10,745 bases of DNA from Chloroflexota bacterium (GTDB lineage Bacteria > Chloroflexota > Dehalococcoidia > Lucifugimonadales > Lucifugimonadaceae): positions 1 to 10,745 of the forward strand of contig JAJCYX010000202.1 in NCBI GenBank assembly GCA_029262715.1. The letters run 5' to 3'. The position numbers were made by a program, and so were the translations under genes. The notes beneath the pieces are model-generated. The model ran no database searches. It was not told the DNA's origin and was given only the letters and a program-made list of their open reading frames with translations. Below are positions 1 to 6,600 of the stretch, one piece after another (the first letter of the stretch is position 1; the number at the start of each line of letters is the position of its first letter).

Positions 1-494
1 GCGCACTGATGTCGACAATTCACGCCTACACAAACGACCAACGCATCCTCGACCAGGTCCACAGTGACCTGAGGCGGGCGCGAGCGGCAGCTAACAGCAT
101 CATCCCAACAACAACGGGTGCGGCAAAGGCAGTGACTCAGGTAATCCCGGAGCTGACTGGCCGGATCGATGGCATGGCCTACCGTGTGCCGGTCATCACA
201 GGTTCGGTTACCGACCTCACGTGCAAGCTTGAGCGCGGTGCTTCGGCAGGTGAAATCAATGAGGCATTCAAGATCGCTTCTACAGGCGGTCTGAAGGGCG
301 TCCTCGGCGTATCTGACGAACCCCTCGTGTCTGTTGACTACATCGGCAACCCGAACTCTTGCACCATCGACGCTCTGTCAACTGTCGCTGTAGGCGACGG
401 CTTCGTGAAGGTTGTGGGTTGGTATGACAACGAGTGGGGCTACTCGTCCCGCACTGCTGACCTCGCGAACTTCATGGCAGACAAGGGCCTGTAG
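1..494 (+). CDS. gap: Glyceraldehyde-3-phosphate dehydrogenase, C-terminal half (5' end outside window)
   Basis: This is the class I (type I) glycolytic GAPDH, which converts glyceraldehyde 3-phosphate, NAD(P)+ and phosphate to 1,3-bisphosphoglycerate in the cytosol. The frame is open from the window edge (first full codon at 3), so the ATG at 9 is internal and not the start. About 163 of the usual ~335 residues are present. The segment begins at the family motif LMSTIHAYTNDQR, whose His is the catalytic partner of the active-site Cys; that Cys lies outside the window. Other hallmarks are RRARAAANSIIPTTTGAAKAV, the RVPV..GSVTDLT strand and the C-terminal VGWYDNEWGYSSR, all in the catalytic domain. 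Cofactor preference (NAD or NADP) cannot be judged because the Rossmann domain is missing. The stop is TAG at 492-494, followed 24 bases later by a strong hairpin, so this is probably the last gene of its unit; no pgk follows. Confidence 0.97.
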   Translation, partial: ALMSTIHAYTNDQRILDQVHSDLRRARAAANSIIPTTTGAAKAVTQVIPELTGRIDGMAYRVPVITGSVTDLTCKLERGASAGEINEAFKIASTGGLKGVLGVSDEPLVSVDYIGNPNSCTIDALSTVAVGDGFVKVVGWYDNEWGYSSRTADLANFMADKGL

Positions 495-518
495 AGCTAC
501 CGGCTGAGTCGAAATATT

Positions 519-546
519 AACGACGGTCGCTTCCGTGGCCGTCGTT
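519..546 (+). terminator. Hairpin terminator downstream of gap
   Basis: The arms AACGACGG (519-526) and CCGTCGTT (539-546) are perfect complements. The stem continues inward as U-G, C-G, G-U, C-G (527-530 with 535-538) to give 12 pairs closed by a UUCC tetraloop. The plus-strand 3' side reads TTT (545-547) then CGCG, so the U tract is short. On the minus strand the stem is followed by TTAATATTTC, which is more T-rich, so it may also stop transcription arriving from proA. It begins 24 bases after the gap stop codon. The hairpin is clear; its role as terminator is inferred from position and shape. Confidence 0.65.
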
Positions 547-614
547 TCGCGTCCGTTCACCATGCAGTTCGAATCGACCTGGGCAATTCGCATCAGCTAG
601 TCAACTACTGAATG

Positions 615-634
615 AGCAAAGGACGCTCTTTGCT
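615..634. repeat. Perfect 7-bp inverted repeat (stem-loop)
   Basis: AGCAAAG (615-621) and CTTTGCT (628-634) are exact complements around the 6-base loop GACGCT. No T run follows on either strand, so it does not look like a complete intrinsic terminator. It lies in the convergent gap/proA spacer. Confidence 0.45.
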
Positions 635-824
635 AGCCTGCACACACCGCGATCGAACTCGTAGCGAAAGGTCTTCTCGCGTTCATTCTCTACGGCATGG
701 TGCACAAACCGACGTTCTGAGACATCTAAACCGGGTTCAAAACCTGCGATTCTTGTCAGATCCAGCGCCTCCCGGTGTGGTTCGAGACATCACTTCCATC
801 ATGTACTCGAAAAATCTCGACACC

Positions 825-865
825 ATGCGTAACGACCCGAGGGCGCAACCGATAGTTCTACGCAT
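825..865 (-). repeat. 7-bp inverted repeat just downstream of proA
   Basis: ATGCGTA (825-831) and TACGCAT (859-865) are perfect complements with a 27-base loop. In the proA direction it starts 14 bases after the stop codon and is followed on the minus strand, about 16 bases further on, by GATTTTTC. It could be a weak terminator for proBA, but the long loop and the displaced T run make this uncertain. Confidence 0.3.
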
Positions 866-879
866 ATGGGCTTTCCTTA

Positions 880-2157
880 CTACTCGCGAATCTGGCCGTC
901 GCCTCGCACAACCCATTTGTAGGTTGTGATTTCGCGCAGGCCCATAGGCCCGCGTGCATGGAGCTTACTCGTGCTGATAGCAACTTCAGCGCCTAACCCG
1001 AACTGGCCACCGTCGTTGAAATATGTCGAAGTGTTGGCGAACACTGCAGCGGCATCGACTTCTGCCAAAAATCGCTCCGATGCGTCCTTGTCTTCGGTGA
1101 TGATCGCTTCAGAATGTCCAGAACCGTACTCAGCGATGTGATCCATCGCATCGTCCATCGAGTCGACCACCTTTACGGCAGCGATCGAAGCAAGGAACTC
1201 GGTTCCAAAGTCATCCGCACTGGCAGGACTCACTCGTGCGCCATCAGCAAGCCCATGCAGAGCTTCTATCGCCCTGCCATCAGCTCGCATCTCCACCCCT
1301 GAGACACCAAATTCACGGGCGAGATCCGGCAGGAACTGGTTTGCGACTGACGAGTGAACAAGCAATGTGTCCAGCGCGTTGCAAACGGTCGGGCGCTTGG
1401 CCTTGGCGTTCATCACGACCTTCAGCGCCTTATCGAGGTCGGCTGCTGCATCAACATAAGTGTGGCACACGCCAATGCCACCTGTGATCGCAGGCATCGT
1501 CGCTGTCTCACCAACGAACCGCACAAGCTCCGCACTGCCTCTTGGAATGATCAGATCGATGTAACGATCCAATCGCAGCATCTCGCCGACTAGCGACCGG
1601 TCGGTGGAAGAGACGAACTGCACAGCATCCTCAGGCAGCCCGACGCTTTTGACGGCGTTGCGAGCGATCTCTGCCAGGACAGAATTGGCACCGAGCGCTT
1701 CTTTGCCGCCACGCAAAATCACGCCGTTGCCTGACTTCAGGCAAAGGGCTGTGATGTCTATGGTCACATTGGGGCGGCTCTCGAAGATGACCCCGATCAC
1801 ACCGAGCGGCACGCTAACTCGCTGAATCTGAAGTCCATTCGGCATGATGCGCTCTTCGAGAACATTGCCAATCGGATCAGGTAGCGCGGCTATCTCACGG
1901 CACGCATCGGCCATTGCAACGATGCGATCGTGGTTGAGAACCATGCGGTCGATCACATGCTCATCAAGACCTGACTCACGCGCAGCAGTGTTGTCTTGCT
2001 CGTTAGCCGCAAGGATTTCCGGCTCTTTCGACAGCAAGCCGGACGCGATGGCTCCCAGCGCTGCGTTCCTCGTAGCGTTGTCACTTGCCGCGAGCTTCCT
2101 GGAAGCGGACCTCGCCGCCGCTCCCATCTGCGTAATATCGACCGCTATAGCTGTCAT
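880..2157 (-). CDS. proA: Gamma-glutamyl phosphate reductase (glutamate-5-semialdehyde dehydrogenase)
   Basis: This is the second enzyme of proline synthesis. It reduces gamma-glutamyl phosphate with NADPH to glutamate 5-semialdehyde, which cyclises to pyrroline-5-carboxylate. It is cytosolic, from the aldehyde dehydrogenase superfamily. At 425 residues it is typical in length (E. coli ProA is ~417). Visible signatures are VPLGVIGVIFESRPNVTID in the N-terminal cofactor domain, SGNGVILRGGKEA, the catalytic-Cys segment NAKAKRPTVCNALDTLLVH (Cys at residue 259), and the C-terminal TSTYFNDGGQFGLGAEVAISTSKLHARGPMGL, which is highly conserved in ProA. The start is ATG (CAT at 2155-2157), with only a loose purine-rich GCGAGAG upstream. 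The gene ends in tandem stops TAG TAA. It lies 27 bases downstream of proB in the same direction, so the two are almost certainly co-transcribed and the labile intermediate can be handed over. Confidence 0.98.
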   Translation of the reverse strand: MTAIAVDITQMGAAARSASRKLAASDNATRNAALGAIASGLLSKEPEILAANEQDNTAARESGLDEHVIDRMVLNHDRIVAMADACREIAALPDPIGNVLEERIMPNGLQIQRVSVPLGVIGVIFESRPNVTIDITALCLKSGNGVILRGGKEALGANSVLAEIARNAVKSVGLPEDAVQFVSSTDRSLVGEMLRLDRYIDLIIPRGSAELVRFVGETATMPAITGGIGVCHTYVDAAADLDKALKVVMNAKAKRPTVCNALDTLLVHSSVANQFLPDLAREFGVSGVEMRADGRAIEALHGLADGARVSPASADDFGTEFLASIAAVKVVDSMDDAMDHIAEYGSGHSEAIITEDKDASERFLAEVDAAAVFANTSTYFNDGGQFGLGAEVAISTSKLHARGPMGLREITTYKWVVRGDGQIRE

Positions 2158-2184
2158 ATCTCTCGCTCACTGCCTGAGCAGCAA

Positions 2185-3426
2185 TCACACCAGGACCATA
2201 TTGTTGCGATGAACCACTTCCATTCCGAAGTAGTGGCCGAGAAGCTCCTGTACCTCTCCTGATTTGCGTCCTTTTATCTTATCGACATCATCGGATGAGT
2301 AGGTGGCGAGCCCGCAGGCTACAAGCTGACGATTACCATCCTCGATTTTAATGATATCGCCGCGGCTGAACTTTCCGTTCACTCGCACGATCCCTGCCGC
2401 AAGAAGACTGCGCCCACGGTTCCTGAGCGCAGTTACGGCACCCTCATCAACCAGCACAGCTCCCTGGCTGTCCGTGATCCCGGTCATCAACCAGCGCTTT
2501 TTAGCCTCGATCCTGGATATAGCTGCTGGAAATCGAGTGCCGACCGATTCGCCGGCGCAGATTCTCTGGAGCACATCTGTCGAACGACCGGACGCAATGA
2601 CCATTGGAGTTCCCGATGATGTCGCCAGTTCCGCTGCTTCCAGCTTGCTTGCCATGCCTCCTGAGCCGCGACCATCGTGCGGCCCCCTGGCAGAACGCCT
2701 GATACTCGTCGTAATCTTGGGTACCTCAGATATGATCTTCGCATTGCCATCGAGATGCGGGTCTTTTTCAAAAAGACCTTCAACCTCTCCAAGCAGTATC
2801 AGCAGGTCCGCCTCGAGGTCATTCGCCACCATCGCTGATAGACGATCATTGTCGCCGTAGATCACACCTGCAAGCTCTTCAACCGCAACAACATCGTTCT
2901 CGTTGACAATTGGAACCGCACCGACCTCAAGGATCGCCTCGAGCGTATCCCTCACGTTCAGATAACGTCGTCGCTGCGTTAGATCCTCACGGGAGACCAA
3001 CGCCTGTGCAACGTGAATTCCGTGTTCGCCGAATAGCCGTTCGTAGGCAAGCATTAGCTGGGTTTGGCCCAGTGCGGCCAACATCTGCCGATGTGCCACG
3101 GTTCGGCGTCCCTGCGGGGCCTTCCATGACTCGTCTGAGAGAACCTCACGACCAGCACCGACCGCACCTGACGTCACAACTATCACCTGTTTGCCATCAG
3201 CGTGCAGAGCAGCAATTTGCGATACAAGGTCGCGAAGTGAAACCTCATCGATTCCCCGCCGGCGTCCGTCGGCATCCCTCTTACCTGTGATCAGGTTCGT
3301 GCCGAGCTTGACCACAATTCGCCGGAGGCTTCGACGCGCAGCGTCAGCCTGCCCAAGGATCTGGGCGGTCTCGGTGTTATCGGTTTTACCGAATGCTGAT
3401 GCCAATGGGTCTAACTGTCGCTTCAC
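2185..3426 (-). CDS. proB: Glutamate 5-kinase with C-terminal PUA domain
   Basis: This enzyme phosphorylates L-glutamate with ATP to gamma-glutamyl phosphate, the committed and usually proline-inhibited step of proline synthesis. The amino-acid-kinase domain begins at RRIVVKLGTNLITG (residues 35-48) and carries VTSGAVGAGREVL, PIVNENDVV, GDNDRLSAMVA and GSGGMASKLEAAELA. A PUA domain follows from about residue 322 (GAVLVDEGAVTALRNRGRSL, then KFSRGDIIKI) to the end, as in E. coli ProB. The length of 413 exceeds the usual ~370 because about 34 residues precede the first kinase strand. The start is GTG; an in-frame TGA two codons upstream (at 3430-3432) makes it the furthest possible start. No clear Shine-Dalgarno is visible, and a TTG at codon 8 is an alternative. 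It leads the proBA operon and is divergent from mfd across a 217-base spacer with a CIRCE-like operator. Confidence 0.97.
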   Translation of the reverse strand: MKRQLDPLASAFGKTDNTETAQILGQADAARRSLRRIVVKLGTNLITGKRDADGRRRGIDEVSLRDLVSQIAALHADGKQVIVVTSGAVGAGREVLSDESWKAPQGRRTVAHRQMLAALGQTQLMLAYERLFGEHGIHVAQALVSREDLTQRRRYLNVRDTLEAILEVGAVPIVNENDVVAVEELAGVIYGDNDRLSAMVANDLEADLLILLGEVEGLFEKDPHLDGNAKIISEVPKITTSIRRSARGPHDGRGSGGMASKLEAAELATSSGTPMVIASGRSTDVLQRICAGESVGTRFPAAISRIEAKKRWLMTGITDSQGAVLVDEGAVTALRNRGRSLLAAGIVRVNGKFSRGDIIKIEDGNRQLVACGLATYSSDDVDKIKGRKSGEVQELLGHYFGMEVVHRNNMVLV

Positions 3427-3481
3427 GAGTCACGGCAATTCGTACCGTATCGTTCCGTCGCTACCAATACTATTGCCAGTC

Positions 3482-3511
3482 TTCATACAAGCATGGCACA
3501 CAGGCACTCAA
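3482..3511 (-). promoter_or_regulatory. Candidate proBA promoter overlapping the CIRCE-like site
   Basis: Read on the minus strand, TTGAGT (3506-3511, 4 of 6 to TTGACA) and TATGAA (3482-3487, 4 of 6 to TATAAT) are 18 bases apart. They would give a leader of roughly 45-50 bases before the proB GTG. The -35 hexamer lies within the left (plus-strand) arm of the CIRCE-like site and its spacer, so a bound repressor would block it. The match is modest and other arrangements are possible. Confidence 0.3.
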
Positions 3512-3527
3512 AATTCCTGAGTGCTAA
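3501..3527. promoter_or_regulatory. CIRCE-like operator (putative HrcA site)
   Basis: The CIRCE consensus is TTAGCACTC, nine free bases, then GAGTGCTAA. Here the right arm GAGTGCTAA (3519-3527) matches 9 of 9. The spacer is exactly nine bases (3510-3518). The left arm CAGGCACTC (3501-3509) matches the inner 6 of 9. The total is 15 of 18 defined positions. By my rough count under equal base frequencies, a match this good should turn up by chance in well under 1% of windows this size, and it falls inside the one divergent promoter region. CIRCE is the binding site of the heat-shock repressor HrcA and normally precedes groESL or hrcA-grpE-dnaK. Neither is seen here: the flanking genes are proB and mfd. 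Whether HrcA binds it is not shown by sequence alone. Confidence 0.65.
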
Positions 3528-3536
3528 GCTAGAAAT

Positions 3537-3559
3537 ATACCGATATGGAACATCGGTAT
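3537..3559. repeat. Perfect 8-bp inverted repeat in the proB-mfd spacer
   Basis: ATACCGAT (3537-3544) and ATCGGTAT (3552-3559) are exact complements around a 7-base centre. The repeat starts 10 bases after the CIRCE-like site. It may be a second operator for a dimeric regulator, or the first stem-loop of the RNA made from this leader. A TATACC sequence (3536-3541) that could serve as a weak -10 overlaps its left arm. I do not recognise the site as a known box. Confidence 0.5.
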
Positions 3560-3574
3560 TCGGATCTACATATC

Positions 3575-3606
3575 AGGCGCCTGTGCTCACCGCAGGACGC
3601 CTTTTT
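3575..3606 (+). terminator. Intrinsic terminator-like hairpin (attenuator) in the mfd leader
   Basis: The left arm AGGCGCCTGTG (3575-3585) pairs with CGCAGGACGCCT (3591-3602) with one bulged A (3597), giving 11 pairs including one G-U. The loop is CTCAC (3586-3590). The T run TTTTT (3602-3606) starts at the base of the stem. This is a classical rho-independent terminator shape on the plus strand, yet it sits 38 bases before the mfd ATG with no plus-strand gene ending upstream. Either it attenuates mfd, or it ends a short RNA starting near the CIRCE-like site. Part of the loop and right arm (CACCGC, 3588-3593) can also pair with GCGGTG (3611-3616), a possible competing fold. Confidence 0.6.
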
Positions 3607-3643
3607 GCGCGCGGTGCTTATGCGCTACAGCAGGTGGTGTTAG

Positions 3644-6600
3644 ATGACCCTGTCCGGACTGCTCTCATCATTGACTTCGACAATTGAGTTCGAGGAGCTT
3701 CTCGGTGAAGTCCACAGCCCCTCAGTAAACAGGGAAGTCATCGTTCCAGACGCTGCTACTGCATACGCCCTCGCAACGCTCTGGAGTGAGTACGGAGCAC
3801 CTGTCTTCGTTGTCACGCCCAATCCTGAATCAGCCCGCAGGCTCACTGACCAGTTGACGATCTGGTGTGGAGAGTCGGCACCTGTGTTTCAGTTCGCTGA
3901 GACTGACAACATTCCTTTCGAACGCTATGTGCCAGACCTCGGTGCCACCCACCAGCGCCTGAAAGTTCTTTCAATTCTGCGAACTTGGAAGGGCAAGGGC
4001 CGTACCCCACTTGTGGTTGCTTCCACTTCTGCTGTCTCGTATCGAACGCCATCCGGTGCCGAATACGATGCTGCAACTCACACGATATCGGTTGGAGACC
4101 GCTTCAACATCTCCGATCTACTGCGCACCTGGACAGCTGCAGGCTACGTACTTGAGCCGACCGTCGACATACCCGGAACCGCAAGCCATCGCGGCGGCAT
4201 CCTCGACATCTTTCCGACCTCAAGCGACTCACCGGTCCGTATCGAGTTTTTTGATGATGAAGTAGAGAGCATTCGGGAGTTTGAGGCCGAAACCCAGAGG
4301 TCGACAACCAGTCTCAAGAACATCCACATACCGCCGGCATCTGAAATTCTCCCTTCTCACGCAGATCATGAACATGTGAAGAAGCTCATTACTGAGGTCG
4401 ATTTTGACAGTGCCGTTGGAGAGTCGAGGGACCGGATCCCGGCTGAGTTGGGCAGGATTATGGACGGCGACTGGATAGACGAGATCGGCTATTACGCCGG
4501 ATTTTTCAACCGAGGTTCGGTGTTCGAGTTCCTACCGGACGACACCCTGCTAGTAAGAGTTCGTCCCAGCGAAATTCGCGACAGTTCTGAAACATCTGAC
4601 AGGAGATACTCGGAGCTTCGCGCCAATAAAGAGCGTCGTCGTGAGGTGCCGCGCAGATTTCCACAACCTCACATCGAGCATGGATTGCTCGCTGACGCTC
4701 TAAACAAACCCCGCCGTTCGCTGTCACTGACTCCGTGGGGAGTCGATGCAGAACTGCCCGGAGGCGCGCTCAGACTGCCTATCGAACCTGCACCGCTGAC
4801 AACTAGCGGTCTCGAAACAGCGATGACGTTGATTGCCGACCGCCAGGCAAGTTCGCTGCGAACAGCGGTCCTTTCAAACCACGCCAGCCGAATAATTGAA
4901 CTCAACAAGACGACCGATGTTCAGATCAAGCTGAAGAAGAGCGTTCCTAAACCCCTCGAGCCCGGGGACGTGACACTCGTGCAGGGCACACTTCGTCAGG
5001 GTTTCACTGTCCTGGCAAGAGACAGGCGCAACCTCGGGATCATCACGGACGCTGAGATCTTCGGCGTAGCAAAAGAGCGGCGCAGAGTTCGCAAGCGACC
5101 GGTCAGAAAAGGACCGGCACTCGAACAGTTACAGCCTGGCTCTTACGTCGTCCATATTGAGCATGGGATTGCTGTCTTCCGCGGCACGCAGGTGATGGGT
5201 GACGAAGGCCGGGAATACCTGGTGCTTGAGTACGCAGAGGACGACAAGCTGTACGTACCGACTGAACAGCTTGATCGAATACAGCTCTATCACGGGCCAT
5301 CAGACAACGCTCCGCGACTGACAAGGCTCGGCACGCAGGAGTGGAGTCGCGCACGAGCCCGCGCAAGGCGAGCGACCGAACAGCTGGCAGGCGAACTGAT
5401 TGCGCTCTACGCCGCACGTGAACTCACAGAGGGCTTCGCATCCGACAGCGATACGCCCTGGCAGGACTCCATGGAGGCGAGCTTCCCGTTCGAGGAGACC
5501 GCTGATCAGCTAACGACGCTCGCACAGGTCAAGAAGGACCTGGAGGCGCCGCACCCAATGGACCGACTGGTCTGCGGTGATGTCGGCTACGGAAAGACGG
5601 AGATAGCGCTGCGCGCCGCGTTCAAGGTGGTCCAGTCTGGCAGGCAGGTGGCGATACTCGTTCCGACAACGGTGCTGGCGCAACAACACTTCGACACTTT
5701 TTCTGAGCGCCTACAGCCGTTCCCGGCAACCGTCGAAATGCTCTCGAGGTTCAGGACAGATGCTCAGCAGAAGGCAACCGTTCAACGTCTTGCAGCAGGT
5801 TCAGTCGACATAGTGATCGGCACACATCGGCTACTGCAACGCGATGTCCGGTTCCAGAACATCGGCCTGGTCATCATCGACGAAGAGCACAAGTTCGGTG
5901 TCTCGCACAAGGAACGCCTCAAGCAGTTCCGAACGCAAATCGACGTCATGAGTCTCAGTGCAACGCCTATCCCGCGGACTCTCCAGATGTCTCTCGCCGG
6001 TATCAGGGACATGAGCACAATTGAGACTCCGCCGGAGGAGCGCCTACCGATCAAAACATATGTCACGGAAGAGAGCGACGAACTCACCCGTGAGGCGATA
6101 TTACGAGAGGTAGACCGCGGTGGTCAGGTCTTCTATCTGCACAATCGAGTGAAAGATATCGATCTTGTCGCCGCAAAATTAATGAAGCTCGTGCCGGAGG
6201 CGCACTTTGACATCGGCCACGGCCAGATGCCAGAAGACGACCTCGAACAGGTGATGTCTGCATTCGAGAAGCGCGAGTTCGATGTCCTGGTCTGCACAAC
6301 GATCATCGAGTCCGGTATCGATTTACCAAACGCCAATACGTTGATAGTTGACCGTGCAGATATGTTCGGTCTATCTCAGCTCTACCAGCTTCGGGGCCGC
6401 ATCGGACGCGGGACCAACCGCGCATACGCATACCTGATGATTCCGCGTGGCAAAGCGCTGACCGAAACTGCCGACGCCAGACTCAACACCATTCTTGCGG
6501 CGACCGAACTCGGCGCAGGGTTCCAAATAGCATTGCGGGACCTGGAGATTCGAGGCATGGGCAACATCCTGGGTGGTGAGCAAAGTGGACACATCGCTGC

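Larger units (their letters stand above)
495..879. other. Convergent intergenic region, no supported gene
   Basis: This 385-base spacer lies between the ends of gap (plus) and proA (minus). I find no credible protein or RNA gene in it. The longest plus-strand frame (from 612) is Arg-rich and low in structure, has no ribosome binding site and runs into proA antisense. What the spacer does hold is three perfect-arm inverted repeats (519-546, 615-634, 825-865), listed separately. It is longer than a convergent spacer in a compact genome usually needs to be, so a decayed gene or an unrecognised small RNA cannot be excluded. Confidence 0.6.

Noticed and set aside
378..593. 71-codon minus-strand frame over the end of gap and its terminator
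   Set aside because: It is antisense to conserved GAPDH residues and crosses the hairpin at 519-546; there is no supporting signal.
637..720. 27-codon open stretch with a hydrophobic, membrane-like translation (around AKGLLAFILYGMV)
   Set aside because: It has no start codon before the hydrophobic part, is bounded by stops on both sides and is too short to separate from chance. It might be a relic but cannot be supported.
731..760. GGTTCAAAACC, resembling a tRNA T-loop; also GGTTCGAGAC at 779-788
   Set aside because: The T-stem does not pair over five bases in either case, and no acceptor stem, D-arm or anticodon arm can be placed around them.
612..929. Plus-strand open frame of 105 codons between gap and proA
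   Set aside because: It has no ribosome binding site, an Arg-rich and unstructured composition and no family resemblance, and it overlaps the 3' end of proA on the opposite strand.
2351..2860. 169-codon plus-strand frame antisense to proB
   Set aside because: It is a shadow of the proB coding sequence, which has strong family motifs throughout. The translation resembles nothing known.
3473..3478. TTGCCA as a plus-strand -35 hexamer for mfd
   Set aside because: It is 5 of 6 to consensus, but no acceptable -10 hexamer lies 16-18 bases downstream.
3548..3562. GAACATCGGTATTC as a LexA/SOS-type box near mfd
   Set aside because: Only the outer GAA/TTC bases are symmetric and the spacing does not fit the GAAC-N4-GTTC pattern; the symmetry present belongs to the 3537-3559 dyad.
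3493..3687. 64-codon plus-strand frame covering the CIRCE-like site and overlapping the mfd start
   Set aside because: It is out of frame with mfd, has no ribosome binding site and runs through the operator, hairpin and T run; the regulatory reading explains the bases better.
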